Below, piece by piece: positions 43,811 through 53,034 of a DNA stretch of 60,414 bases. The stretch covers positions 1 to 60,414 of the forward strand of contig CAKUBJ010000006.1 of the NCBI GenBank assembly GCA_934636905.1, in the 5' to 3' direction. The notes below the pieces were generated by a model. The model saw only the letters and a program-made list of their open reading frames with translations. It had not been told where the DNA came from and made no database searches. A program made the translations under genes and the position numbers. Source of the DNA: an uncultured Dysosmobacter sp. Its GTDB lineage: Bacteria; Bacillota; Clostridia; Oscillospirales; Oscillospiraceae. The stretch's first letter is position 1. Every line of letters starts with the position of its first letter.

Positions 43811-45286
43811 ATGAATACCTCGATTTATCAGAATATTGCCACCCGCACGGCCGGAGACATTTATATCGGAATCGTGGGGCCGGTGCGGACAGGGAAATCC
43901 ACCTTCATCAAGCGGTTTATGGAAACCCAGATTATCCCCAATATCGAAAATGTCTACCGCCGGGAGCGGGCAAGGGACGAACTGCCCCAGAGCGGCTCGG
44001 GGCGCACCATCATGACGGCGGAGCCGAAATTCGTGCCGGAGGAAGCGGCGGAGATTCAGCTGGAGGGGGGCGGGGCGTTTTCCGTCCGGCTGATTGACTG
44101 CGTGGGCTATATGGTGCGGGGAGCGCTGGGACAGATGGAGGACGACCAGCCCCGGATGGTTACCACCCCTTGGTACGACCATCCCATCCCCATGACGGAA
44201 GCGGCGGAAATCGGCACCCGGAAGGTGATTACGGAGCACTCCACCATTGGCATTGTCATCACCACCGACGGCAGCATTTCCGAAATCCCCCGGGAGGACT
44301 ATCTGGAACCGGAGGAGCGGGTGATCCGGGAATTGCAGGAGATCGGGAAGCCCTTTATTGTCCTGCTGAACGCACAGGATCCCAAATCCGACCGGGCGTT
44401 TTCCATTGCGGCGGACATTGCCGGGCGGTATGGGGTGAAGTGCGTGCCGGTGAACTGCCTGCAGCTGGAAGAGGAGGATGTGGGGGAGATCCTGAAAGCG
44501 GTGCTGTACGAGTTCCCCATGCGGGAACTGGATATTTTCCTGCCGCCGTGGGTGGACGCCCTGCCGGGGGAGCATCCCGTGAAGGCGGGGATCTATGAAG
44601 CCGTCCGCAGAAGCACGGCGGAGCTGCGGCATATCCGGGAAATCGACGGTGCAGTGCAGCATCTGGGGGAGGATGAAAACGTCAGTGAGGCGGTGATTAC
44701 CGCCATTGACCTGGGCACCGGCGTGGCCTCGGTGCGGCTGAGCCTGCCCCGGGAGATGTTCTACCGGACGCTTTCGGAGCAGTCCGGTTTTGAGGTAACG
44801 GACGACGGCGACCTGATGAGCCTGCTGACCAGACTGGCAGGGGTGAAAAAGGAGTACGACAAGGTAGCCGGGGCACTGAAGGACGTGCGGGAAACGGGAT
44901 ACGGCATTGTGGTGCCCGGCATTGACGAGCTGAAGCTGGAGGAGCCGGAGATCATGAAGCAGGGAGGGCGCTACGGCGTCCGCCTGAAGGCCAGCGCTCC
45001 CAGCATCCACATGATCCGGGCAGATATTGAAACGGCGGTCAGCCCCATTGTAGGCAACGAGAAACAGTCGGAGGACATGGTGAACTACCTGCTGCAGGAG
45101 TTTGAGGGGGATACCAGCAAGATCTGGCAGTCCAACATCTTCGGCCGCAGCTTCCATGAGGTGGTCAGCGACGACCTCCAGACCAAGCTGAAGCGGATGC
45201 CGGAGGATGCCCGGAAGAAGCTGCAGGAAACCCTGACCCGGATTATCAACGAGGGCAGCGGCGGGCTGATCTGCATCATTCTGTAA
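43811..45286 (+). CDS. spoIVA: Stage IV sporulation protein A (SpoIVA)
   Basis: SpoIVA is the ATPase that polymerises on the outer forespore membrane and forms the coat basement layer. The 491-residue sequence begins MNTSIYQNIATRTAGDIYIG and has the P-loop GIVGPVRTGKSTFIKRFME, the LIDCVGYMV switch-type segment and the conserved C-terminus IINEGSGGLICIIL that contacts SpoVM. It is full length. SpoVM lies in the same window (39315), which fits their direct partnership. The ATG at 43811 follows a purine-rich stretch (GGAGGAAAAAAGGACGGGA). Confidence 0.96.
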   Translation: MNTSIYQNIATRTAGDIYIGIVGPVRTGKSTFIKRFMETQIIPNIENVYRRERARDELPQSGSGRTIMTAEPKFVPEEAAEIQLEGGGAFSVRLIDCVGYMVRGALGQMEDDQPRMVTTPWYDHPIPMTEAAEIGTRKVITEHSTIGIVITTDGSISEIPREDYLEPEERVIRELQEIGKPFIVLLNAQDPKSDRAFSIAADIAGRYGVKCVPVNCLQLEEEDVGEILKAVLYEFPMRELDIFLPPWVDALPGEHPVKAGIYEAVRRSTAELRHIREIDGAVQHLGEDENVSEAVITAIDLGTGVASVRLSLPREMFYRTLSEQSGFEVTDDGDLMSLLTRLAGVKKEYDKVAGALKDVRETGYGIVVPGIDELKLEEPEIMKQGGRYGVRLKASAPSIHMIRADIETAVSPIVGNEKQSEDMVNYLLQEFEGDTSKIWQSNIFGRSFHEVVSDDLQTKLKRMPEDARKKLQETLTRIINEGSGGLICIIL

Positions 45287-45380
45287 ACCGTCCTGCGGCG
45301 CGGCGCCGGGGTACGGCGGAGAGAGAAAAGGGTGCCGCCTGATGGCTTCTTGAAAAATTTGGCTTTTTTCGAAAAACCTC

Positions 45381-45408
45381 TTGACAAATTCTGCAATTTC
45401 GCTATAAT
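45381..45408 (+). promoter_or_regulatory. Consensus promoter for tRNA-Gln
   Basis: TTGACA (45381-45386) and TATAAT (45403-45408) are 16 bases apart, both perfect. The tRNA starts about 30 bases later. Confidence 0.85.
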
Positions 45409-45439
45409 AAAGCCTGTTCGTGTGAAACGAACGGAATAT

Positions 45440-45513
45440 AGCGGGATTGTGTAAGGGTAGCACAGCAGACTCTGACTCTGTATGTGAGGGTTCGAATCCT
45501 TCTCCCGCTGCCA
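45440..45513 (+). tRNA. tRNA-Gln (anticodon CTG)
   Basis: Acceptor arms AGCGGGA/TCCCGCT pair, the anticodon stem GCAGA/TCTGT holds loop CTCTGAC (anticodon CTG), and the T arm contains GGTTCGAATCC. CCA is encoded (45511-45513). The D arm pairs over three bases. Confidence 0.93.
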
Positions 45514-45514
45514 T

Positions 45515-45552
45515 ATCGGAGCAGGCTTTGTATCGCTTGCTCCGATTTTTTT
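45515..45552 (+). terminator. Terminator of tRNA-Gln
   Basis: ATCGGAGCA pairs with TGCTCCGAT over a 14-base loop and is followed by a run of seven T. Confidence 0.88.
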
Positions 45553-45660
45553 GCAAAAATCAGAGGGCGTTTATGCCGCTACCCATTCTTTCCTCATCAC
45601 AACGAAACTCCGGAAGCCGATTGTTCCCCCCTCACAGGGGTAACAAGTGATTCCTGGGAT

Positions 45661-45700
45661 ACCCCGGCAGGCATCGTAAACACGATGCCTGCCGGGGTTT
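45661..45700 (+). terminator. Strong hairpin upstream of the broken regulator
   Basis: ACCCCGGCAGGCATCGT and ACGATGCCTGCCGGGGT form a perfect 17-bp stem with loop AAAC, followed by TTCTC. Nothing else is recognisable between 45553 and 45773. Confidence 0.7.
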
Positions 45701-45773
45701 CTCTGTGCCCTGAGTTTGCTGGGGGGGCGGTGCTTCCAGTGCTTCTGCCACATCCTGCTGACCGCTGCCGACA

Positions 45774-46387
45774 TATTATCAGATCACCGGGGGCCACGGT
45801 CAGGGCGCGGAGAAGATCATGCGGGCGGAGGCGGACTTCATGCAGGGCCGCTTCACCGACGCCCACATCGGTCTGGAAAGTGCCTACGCCCAGATCGAGG
45901 GCAACGGCCAGGAGAACATGACCCTGTGCTGCGACTTCCTCGTGTGGCGGCTTTCCATGCATATGGATATCGGGCAGCGGCATTCCTTCGAGGAACGCCG
46001 GGCATCGCTGCTGCGCCACCACAACGCCGCGTGGCTGAATATCTGGAGCGCCGCCAGCGCCTACTATCATGCGCTGATGGGCGAAACCGGCAAAATTCCC
46101 CCTGTTTTCGCAGATCACCAGCTCTCCACGAACTGGGGGAAGCGGCGGAGCTTCGCGGAAGCCGCGCCGTTCGGCCTACGGCTCTTGCCGCCCTGACAGA
46201 GCGGGAATACGAGATCGTGCGCCTGATGTCCCGGCGCCTGACGAACCGGGAGCTTGCGGAAAGGCTGTTCCTCTCCGAGGGCAGCGTCAAGCAGTACATC
46301 AACCAGATCTATTCCAAACTGCATATTGAGGGAGATGCCCGCAGCAAGCGGAAGCGGCTGCTGGAATTGCTTTCCCCAAAGACCTAA
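45774..46387 (+). pseudogene. Broken MalT/LuxR-type transcriptional regulator
   Basis: Two reading frames carry pieces of one regulator. The first (45774 to about 46126) resembles the TPR-like helical region of MalT-type regulators (IMRAEADFMQGRFTDAHIGL, FEERRASLLRHHNAAWLNIW, LMGETGKIPPVFADHQLST). The second, shifted frame (about 46126-46387) carries the LuxR helix-turn-helix (LTEREYEIVRLMSRRLTNRE, then LFLSEGSVKQYINQIYSKL). The sections between them (probably about 100 residues) and the whole N-terminal ATPase are missing, and the frame changes at the junction. Neither piece can work as a normal regulator; the DNA-binding tail has no start of its own. It precedes the DUF2442 and SLH genes. 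Confidence 0.8.
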
Positions 46388-46410
46388 CCTTTGGTTAATG
46401 TTCTTTTTCA

Positions 46411-46447
46411 AACCTCCGATGTACACTATGGTTACAGCGGAGGTTTT
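46411..46447 (+). promoter_or_regulatory. Hairpin before the DUF2442-SLH operon
   Basis: AACCTCCG (46411-46418) pairs with CGGAGGTT (46438-46445) and is followed by TTTT. It may be an attenuator or terminator for the broken regulator. A TATGGT box lies in its loop. Confidence 0.5.
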
Positions 46448-46470
46448 ATTTATGGAAAGGAGGTATATTC

Positions 46471-46710
46471 TTGAAACGAAGGTATCTCACCGCCGTCGCA
46501 CCGCTGGCCGATCATATCTTACAGGTGGATTTCGTGTCCGGAGCCCGTCTGCTGCTGGACATGAAGCCCTATCTGGACAAAATCCGGTTCCGGCCTCTGG
46601 CTGACCCTCAGGTCTGGAACAGCGCCGTGACGAACGGCATTTTCGTCCGCTTCGGCAATGTGGAGCTGAGCCACGACGAGCTGCTCTCCATGGCGGAGCG
46701 GGAACACTGA
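46471..46710 (+). CDS. DUF2442-family protein
   Basis: The 79-residue protein has the DUF2442 plan: two N-terminal strands with L-x-V-D-F-x-S-G-A-R-L, a loop with YLDKIRFRPLADPQVWNSA, and a final strand/helix with GIFVRFGNVELSHDELL. DUF2442 genes often sit beside toxin-antitoxin-like or regulatory genes; function is unknown. The start is TTG at 46471, with AAAGGAGG just upstream. It is followed by the large SLH protein after 25 bases. Confidence 0.8.
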   Translation: MKRRYLTAVAPLADHILQVDFVSGARLLLDMKPYLDKIRFRPLADPQVWNSAVTNGIFVRFGNVELSHDELLSMAEREH

Positions 46711-46735
46711 CAAAATAGGAAAAGGAGGAAACAAC

Positions 46736-49700
46736 ATGAAACACCATCAAATCCTGCGGCGGTGGCTCAGCGCCCTGCTTTCCCTGCTGCTGTGTCTGAC
46801 TCTGCTGCCCACGGCGGCGCTGGCGGCGGAGGGGGAGGACAGCACCACAGAATATTATGAGAACGGAGAACAGCAGGAGGGCTTTGTTTCCGAAACCAAC
46901 TGCCTTAAAAACACGACTTTTGTCTCGGAACTGGATAACAGTCCGGAGCAGGTGGAAACTCCGATAATTATCCCCGATAGAATGAATCAAGGCACCACAT
47001 TTATAGGGACGCAGGAGATTTATCTGTTCTGCAATACCGATGGCGCCGCAATCCATTACACGCTGGACGGCACGACGCCGACAAAGGACAGCACCCAATA
47101 TTCCGGTCCCTTTACCATTGACAGGAACTGCGTGGTCAAGGTCATTGCGATGAAGGAGGGAATGGCGGACAGCGATGTTGTTACCAGCGGTAAATTTATC
47201 AAGGTAACCGGTATTGACGAGCCGTCCATCCGCTTCAGCTCGGACGGCAAGGCGTATCCCGCAAATGGTAAGATTCCCTTTGACAATTTCTCCAAAGAAT
47301 ATGAATATGTGCTGGTTCCCAACGATGGAGCGGCAAACGATTATGCGAACGTTAATGTCAGCGGCAAAGTCGCCGTTGTCCGGCGGGGCAACATTACATT
47401 TGCGGATAAGTATAACAATGCGAAAGCGAATGGAGCCGCAGGACTTATCATCTACAATAACCAGTCCGGGAAATTGAGAGCGGGCTTGGGTGATATGAGC
47501 GAAGCTGAAAAGACCATTCCCTTCATCAGCACCACGCAGGAGGCGGGGCTGGCGGCGCTGCACAATACGAAGGACAACATCTACGGCACCCTCCGGATTG
47601 ACCCGCAGCAGCCCGGTTTCAAGATCAAGGTCTGCAATGTCCGGTATCTCACTGGTGAGAGGCATCTGCTGACCGGCCGGGTTCGTTTCACTGCGCTCTG
47701 CGGCGAGGGTGACTTTGTGACGATGGATCAAAACATTGCGGTGTACTATGACGGCACGGGATTTCTACCAAGTGATTATTGGGATAACTTTGCCCATTGG
47801 AGCTGCAACGACCCCAATGTTTCCCTGACGGAAAAGCCAGGTGACGTCGATTCCCCCAAAGCCTATGACCGCCTGATCACGTTCCCGGATCACGACATCC
47901 AGCTGATTGCCAACTGGAAGGACGAAGCGCTTCCCGAACCGCATTATGAGATCACCTTTGATCTGAACTATGAGGGAGCACCCAATGCTGTAGAGGCCGT
48001 CACCGGCACCGACGGCAAGCTGGCGGCACTGCTGCATGACCCGGTGCGGAGCGGCTATCTCTTTGAGGGCTGGTACACGGCGGCAGAGGGCGGCGAGGAA
48101 GTGACCGTTGACCGGGTTTATGATGCTCCCACCACCCTTTATGCCCACTGGGCGGCAGACGACGGGAGCATTGCCATCAACAATCGGAATTTCCCGGACG
48201 GCGCCTTCCGCACGTTTGCTGCCAACTACGATACCGATGAGAACGGCCGCCTCAGCGCGGCGGAGCTGGAAGCGGTGACGAGGATGGAATGCCGGAATCT
48301 GGGCATTGCCGACCTCACCGGCATTGCGTATTTCACGGCGCTGGAGGAACTGAACTGCACCGGCAACCGGCTGACAAAGTTAGATGTCAGCCAGAACACA
48401 GCGCTGAAAAAGCTGTACTGCGGCAAAAACCAGCTGACCAGCCTGAATGTCAACGGCAACGCGGCACTGAAAGATCTGTTATGCTTCAAAAACCGACTGA
48501 CGGCGCTGGATGTCAGCAAGAATACCGCGCTGACATATCTGGACTGCTCCAACAATCAGCTGACATCTCTGGATATCAGCAAAAACACCCAACTGCACAC
48601 TTTGTACGCGGACAACAACGCCTATGAGATCGAGCCGGATGAAAGCGTCAAATTTAACCTCTCCACCCTGCCGGGCGGCTTTAACAAAAGCAAAGCCGGC
48701 GATTGGACGGGCGGCTCTGTCAGCGGAAACACCCTGACGGTGGATAAGGACGCCGCACTGGTTACCTACACCTATGATGTCGGCAAGGCGATAGATGGAA
48801 AAAGCACCGTTGCGTTTACCCTGATGATCAAGGACGCAGACACGGGCATTGCCATGGATGCAGCGCATTTTCCGGATGCGGCATTCCGGGCGTATCTCAG
48901 TGACCCGGATTCCAACATTGATCGGAATCAGGATGACGTACTCAGCGCCGGTGAAATTGCGCTGGTCAGGGAGATTGATGTCTATGACGAGAGCGACATC
49001 AAGAGCCTTGAGGGGATCGAATATTTCACTGCGTTGACATATCTGAACTGCCACGGCTGCGCTCTGACCTCTCTTGACCTCAGCAAGAATGCCAAGCTCA
49101 CGGATTTGTCCGCTGATGAAAACACCTATGAAATCCAGCCGTATGCAGACGGAACCTTTGCCCTCTCCACCCTGCCGGGCAAATTTGACGAAAGCAAGGC
49201 AAGCGAGTGGAATGGCGGCACCGTGAAAGACGGCATCCTGACGGTGAACAAGGACGCCGAAGAGGTCACCTATGATTACGATTGCGGCAACAATCAAAAA
49301 GTTAATTTCACGCTGAAAATCGCAAAGAAGTATACCGTTACCGCCTATGACCTGTACGGCAGCCGGCCGGGATTCACGCCCGGCAAAACCTACACCGGAA
49401 GCTATGCTGCAAGCCAGGAGGTGAGGCTTCCAATCGGCGAGCGGGAAGGCTATACCTTCCGTGGCCTGACGTGCAAGGAGATTGAGGAAAAAGATCTGAA
49501 GATAAGCAGTGACATGGGGCAGCCCATCGTTTCCTTTACCATGCCCGCAAACGATGTGACCATCACCGTCAACTGGGTGAAAAACGGATCTTCCTCCTCC
49601 AGCAGCAGTTCCGGTTCCAGCACTTATCCCGTCACCGTCACCGGCAAGATTGAAAACGGTTCCGTCACCGTCAGCCCGAAAAACGCCGGCAAAGGCGATA

Positions 49701-50404
49701 CTGTGACCATTACCGTCACCCCGGATGAGGGCTACACCCTGGAAACCCTCACCGTCACCGACAAAAACGGCAGCAAATTGACGCTGCAGGACAAGGGCAG
49801 CGGCAAGTATACCTTCACGCAGCCTTCCGGCAAGGTCACCGTCACAGCCACCTTCATGGACGACAACACCATGCTGAACGACTTCGTGGATGTTCAGGCC
49901 AGTGACTATTATTATGACGCAGTGCTGTGGGCGGCGAAGAAGGGCATCACCTCCGGCACGGACGCGGCGCATTTCTCTCCGAATCAGCCCTGCACCCGCG
50001 CCCAGATCGTCACCTTCCTGTGGCGTGCTGCCGGTTCTCCCGTGGTGAATTACGCCATGAACATGAGCGACGTTCCCGAGGATGCCTACTATGCCGAAGC
50101 AGTCCGCTGGGCGTTGAGCGAAGGTATCACCGGCGGCGTCGGTGACGGCAGGTTCGACCCCAACGCCACCTGCACCCGCGAGCAGGCCGTGGCCTTCCTC
50201 CACCGCGCAGCGGACAGTCCCGCGGTCAGCGGCGGCAGCGCGTTCAGCGATGTGGCAGCGAATGCCTATTACGCGGATGCTGTGGCATGGGCAGAGCAGA
50301 ACGGCGTTACCGGCGGTATCGGCGGCGGTCTGTTCGGCTCCGGCAGAAACTGCACCAGAGCGCAGATCGTCACATTCCTGTATCGCGCCTATCAGGGCAA
50401 GTAA
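46736..50404 (+). CDS. Large S-layer-homology (SLH) surface protein with LRR, PA and InlB-type domains
   Basis: A 1222-residue secreted protein. After a signal peptide (ending near TAALAAEG) come a chitobiase C-terminal-like segment (about 80-160), a PA domain (about 165-275, ANVNVSGKVAVVRRGNITFA), an InlB B-type repeat (about 403-470), and two leucine-rich blocks, each preceded by a calcium-loop-like motif (YDTDENGRLSAAELEAV near 500; NIDRNQDDVLSAGEI near 725). A Ser-rich linker (about 950) and a bacterial repeat module (about 963-1040) follow. Three SLH repeats (1046-1222) end the protein. SLH repeats bind pyruvylated wall polysaccharide, which links it to the CsaB fusion at 33824. AAAGGAGG precedes the ATG. 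Confidence 0.9.
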   Translation: MKHHQILRRWLSALLSLLLCLTLLPTAALAAEGEDSTTEYYENGEQQEGFVSETNCLKNTTFVSELDNSPEQVETPIIIPDRMNQGTTFIGTQEIYLFCNTDGAAIHYTLDGTTPTKDSTQYSGPFTIDRNCVVKVIAMKEGMADSDVVTSGKFIKVTGIDEPSIRFSSDGKAYPANGKIPFDNFSKEYEYVLVPNDGAANDYANVNVSGKVAVVRRGNITFADKYNNAKANGAAGLIIYNNQSGKLRAGLGDMSEAEKTIPFISTTQEAGLAALHNTKDNIYGTLRIDPQQPGFKIKVCNVRYLTGERHLLTGRVRFTALCGEGDFVTMDQNIAVYYDGTGFLPSDYWDNFAHWSCNDPNVSLTEKPGDVDSPKAYDRLITFPDHDIQLIANWKDEALPEPHYEITFDLNYEGAPNAVEAVTGTDGKLAALLHDPVRSGYLFEGWYTAAEGGEEVTVDRVYDAPTTLYAHWAADDGSIAINNRNFPDGAFRTFAANYDTDENGRLSAAELEAVTRMECRNLGIADLTGIAYFTALEELNCTGNRLTKLDVSQNTALKKLYCGKNQLTSLNVNGNAALKDLLCFKNRLTALDVSKNTALTYLDCSNNQLTSLDISKNTQLHTLYADNNAYEIEPDESVKFNLSTLPGGFNKSKAGDWTGGSVSGNTLTVDKDAALVTYTYDVGKAIDGKSTVAFTLMIKDADTGIAMDAAHFPDAAFRAYLSDPDSNIDRNQDDVLSAGEIALVREIDVYDESDIKSLEGIEYFTALTYLNCHGCALTSLDLSKNAKLTDLSADENTYEIQPYADGTFALSTLPGKFDESKASEWNGGTVKDGILTVNKDAEEVTYDYDCGNNQKVNFTLKIAKKYTVTAYDLYGSRPGFTPGKTYTGSYAASQEVRLPIGEREGYTFRGLTCKEIEEKDLKISSDMGQPIVSFTMPANDVTITVNWVKNGSSSSSSSSGSSTYPVTVTGKIENGSVTVSPKNAGKGDTVTITVTPDEGYTLETLTVTDKNGSKLTLQDKGSGKYTFTQPSGKVTVTATFMDDNTMLNDFVDVQASDYYYDAVLWAAKKGITSGTDAAHFSPNQPCTRAQIVTFLWRAAGSPVVNYAMNMSDVPEDAYYAEAVRWALSEGITGGVGDGRFDPNATCTREQAVAFLHRAADSPAVSGGSAFSDVAANAYYADAVAWAEQNGVTGGIGGGLFGSGRNCTRAQIVTFLYRAYQGK

Positions 50405-50420
50405 GGGGCAATAATGCAAA

Positions 50421-50452
50421 GCGAGGCCACCGGGAATCACCCGGTGGCCTCG
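50421..50452 (+). terminator. Hairpin after the SLH gene
   Basis: GAGGCCACCGGG and CCCGGTGGCCTC pair perfectly with loop AATCA. There is no T run. Confidence 0.6.
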
Positions 50453-50541
50453 TGCTATGCTCATGAACGGTATTTGGTTGATGCCTCTCTGCGGGGGTGC
50501 CTATGGCTTCCGGAGTTTTTGCATCCTGCGGCGAAAATCCT

Positions 50542-50580
50542 CCCCGCCTGTCAGACACGGAATCTGCCTGACAGACGGGG
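50542..50580 (-). terminator. Hairpin after the membrane XRE gene
   Basis: CCCCGCCTGTCAG (50542-50554) and CTGACAGACGGGG (50568-50580) pair with one mismatch. It lies just downstream of the minus-strand stop at 50609. Confidence 0.6.
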
Positions 50581-50608
50581 ATGGTTCGGATTCGGATATT
50601 GCCCGGCC

Positions 50609-52222
50609 TTACCGGCTTTCCAGCTCCGCCGGGGTTTTGGGATAATCGCCGTAATCACCGTCATTGGGGTTCGCCAGATAGTACCGCAGCAGCCTTGCCC
50701 AGTCAGCTTCTTCCGCCGTCAGGGAATGGGTGCCGATGGCATCGTCCAGCGCTTCCACGGCGGCCTGCTCCTGTTCTGGGAACAACTCTCCGTAAAAGAC
50801 AGCCCCTGTGATAGCAGACCATTTGGTTTCATCGTCCATCACTCCGGGATAGGCCAGCATTTTCGCGTAGGTGACCGGGGCGTAGGAAAGGGCATTCCAG
50901 AGAATTTCATCATAGCTTTCTGAATAGGCGCCATCCATCCCGCTTGCAGTACAGCCCTGCTGAATGCACAGAATTTCGGAATCGGAGTAGCTGTCCTGTT
51001 CACGCAGCCAGTCCATCAAGGCAAATATGGTGTCATCGCCGTCGATGCCGCCCAACTCTCCGAACTCCTGCCAATCCATATCCGGCAGGTTGGTGAAAAC
51101 ATCCCGGCGGTAGGCATACCGTTCCTCGGCGGAGAGGTTTTCATTGGTTACAAGCTGGTTCCACGCAATATAGACCTGCCGGGTGGCGTCAACCGGTTCC
51201 TGATAGATGTCCTGCCGGTTGGAGTAATCCGGGTCGCCGTTTCTTTGGATAGGGAAGATGAAAAGATTGTTGACGGCATAGGCCTCATTTCCTTCGTCCA
51301 GCATATTTTCCACCCGGATGCCGGACACCAGTCCGTCCTTCATAAAAAAGCAGATGCTGTTAGAAAAGGCCTCCTTGGGCTGGTAAGCGTAAAAGTAATC
51401 ATGCTCTGCGAGAATATCGCTGCCTTCTTCTTTGAAGCAGTACACCAGATCCATGCCATAGGCCCCCACCACCTCCGCTTTGGTGCTGCCTACATGGATG
51501 CCACGGGGGGTGGAGATCTCCTTGGTGTATGCGGTTTCCAGCTTCCAAATCATATCCGGCTGGTCGTCCATATGGGCATAGGTCAGGCGGATGCCGCCGG
51601 TGTTCAGATTGTCAATCGTATAGATGGTTTCCCCGTTGTCCCCCTTGACCACCGTTTCCTCGCCGTCCAGAGACAGAGGGGTGCCGAAGGGGTATTCCCC
51701 CTCCTGACTGCCCAGCTCCAGAAACGAACCGTCCTCTGCCCAGTCCAGAATCAGGGCAAAGTCGGACTGGGGCTTTCTTGCTTCCGCTTCATTGGCAGAC
51801 GGGACAATGGGGGCAGGCGGAGGCTCGGGCGAAGGCGTCTCCGAGGATCTGAACACAGTCGGCAAAAGCAGGAGCAATATCAACAGAAGGAGACTGCCCG
51901 GAATAACCCAAAGCAGATGGCTTCTCCGGCGGTGCGGGGCCTCCGGCAGGGGAGCAGGTTCGCTTTCCGGAGCCTCCAGCGTTTCCGCCGGGGGAGTGGG
52001 TTGGTTTTCCGGGGGTTCCGGCTTCTCCGGGGTTTCCGTCAGTTCCGCCACGGAAACGCCAAACTCCCGGGACAGCGCCAGCAGGTTGTCCATATCCGGG
52101 ACGGAGAGGCCCGTTTCCCATTTGCTGACGGCCTGACGGCTGACCCCCAGCCGGGCACCCAACTCCTCCTGTGAGATATTCAATTGTTTCCGATAGCGGC
52201 TGATGCGCTGTCCCAGTGTCAT
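50609..52222 (-). CDS. XRE-family regulator with transmembrane segment and extracellular sensor-like domain
   Basis: Residues 1-62 are a helix-turn-helix domain (TLGQRISRYRKQLNISQEEL, GVSRQAVSKWETGLSVPD). A Pro/Glu linker leads to one membrane span (about residues 103-125, LLWVIPGSLLLLILLLLLP). The remaining 410 residues should lie outside; they contain a strand-rich part, then a helical part with EEADWARLLRYYLANP, none of which I recognise. A one-span XRE protein with so large an outer domain suggests direct signal transduction from the surface. Its own promoter with an extended -10 box lies upstream (52259-52287). It is not in an operon. Confidence 0.78.
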   Translation of the reverse strand: MTLGQRISRYRKQLNISQEELGARLGVSRQAVSKWETGLSVPDMDNLLALSREFGVSVAELTETPEKPEPPENQPTPPAETLEAPESEPAPLPEAPHRRRSHLLWVIPGSLLLLILLLLLPTVFRSSETPSPEPPPAPIVPSANEAEARKPQSDFALILDWAEDGSFLELGSQEGEYPFGTPLSLDGEETVVKGDNGETIYTIDNLNTGGIRLTYAHMDDQPDMIWKLETAYTKEISTPRGIHVGSTKAEVVGAYGMDLVYCFKEEGSDILAEHDYFYAYQPKEAFSNSICFFMKDGLVSGIRVENMLDEGNEAYAVNNLFIFPIQRNGDPDYSNRQDIYQEPVDATRQVYIAWNQLVTNENLSAEERYAYRRDVFTNLPDMDWQEFGELGGIDGDDTIFALMDWLREQDSYSDSEILCIQQGCTASGMDGAYSESYDEILWNALSYAPVTYAKMLAYPGVMDDETKWSAITGAVFYGELFPEQEQAAVEALDDAIGTHSLTAEEADWARLLRYYLANPNDGDYGDYPKTPAELESR

Positions 52223-52258
52223 GGCGGTTCCTCCTCAGATTGATGAAATTCTGCATGC

Positions 52259-52287
52259 AGTATACCATATCCCGCGGATTCTGGCTA
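52259..52287 (-). promoter_or_regulatory. Promoter for the membrane XRE gene
   Basis: On the minus strand TAGCCA and TATACT (52264-52259) are 17 bases apart, with TGG immediately before the -10 box as an extended element. Confidence 0.6.
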
Positions 52288-52638
52288 CCACCCGGCTGTC
52301 AACTATCGGTTGCGGCCTGAAAAAACAGCGGGATTTCAACGAAAAACGCCCCTGCAATTTCCTGCCTGCGAAATCTTATCTCCGGAAAAAACACAGGGAC
52401 GGCGGCGGAGTTTCGGGCGTGTTTATCTGTCAGGAAACGGCGCGTGACGGGGAACCGTGGGGGGCAAGACCCCGGAGAATCTGCGGGACGGTACCGTATT
52501 TTTTTAACAAACCTTTAGGAAAAAAACGGCAGGAGATGGTATGATATTGTCGAAAAGGAATGAATTGAAAGCGCGGCGTGCCGCCTCTCCCATATGACCG
52601 CAGGCCAGGGCCGACGACGATGTAAGGATGGTGCTTTT
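52288..52638. other. Intergenic region before the gene-fragment scar
   Basis: No gene is supported. It holds a short ACGGTACCGT palindrome followed by seven T (about 52490-52506), and an extended -10 box TGGTATGAT (about 52537-52545) pointing at the fused fragment ORF. The rest shows nothing I recognise. Confidence 0.5.
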
Positions 52639-53034
52639 ATGGAAAACAACCAGCTGCTGCCTTTTGAGCGCAATCGCTATTATGTTGGAAAACTGTTGAC
52701 CTCCGCAGATTTTCAGGCGGAACAGACCTATAACAATCATAAGCGCCGCTTTCTCAATGAGATGATGTTCGGCAGCGCCAACGATGTCGTCGTTTGCCGG
52801 GATCGGCTGTCCGCCTCCGGGACGCTTTACACGCTGCTGGCGGTTCATGACCGGGAATGCGCCCGCAAAATGCTGACGGTTATGGAGAATGGCCGGCGAA
52901 CGGGAGAGGCCTCCTGTCTGCTGCGTTTTTCTCAGAACGAAACGATGCTGTTCCTGTTTCCCTATTACGCTGCCTGCCGAGGACAGGGGAATCGGCGGCC
53001 TTGGCATTTTTATGGTGAGAAGCACGATGGATGA
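52639..53034 (+). pseudogene. Composite ORF joining fragments of unrelated genes
   Basis: The 131-codon frame starts MENNQLLPFERNRYYVGKLL and continues TSADFQAEQTYNNHKRRFLN, which resembles the N-terminus of a protein family encoded with contractile injection systems (F-x-R-N-R-Y-Y-x-G-K-L-L-T-x-x-D-F-x-x-E-Q). About residue 46 the match ends where family members continue with a G-x-V-x-G-L motif. The next stretch (VVVCRDRLSASGTLYTLLAV to TMLFLFPY) looks like a piece of another protein. The end of the frame has no family resemblance because it reads out of frame through an anti-sigma-factor fragment (52961-53092). TAAGGATGG precedes the ATG. It is probably a deletion scar, although a short product could be made. 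Confidence 0.6.

Noticed and set aside
45716..46387. One intact 223-residue LuxR regulator starting at 45716
   Set aside because: Only the last 85 or so residues have family resemblance in that frame. The upstream part of the homology is in another frame, so it is a broken gene.
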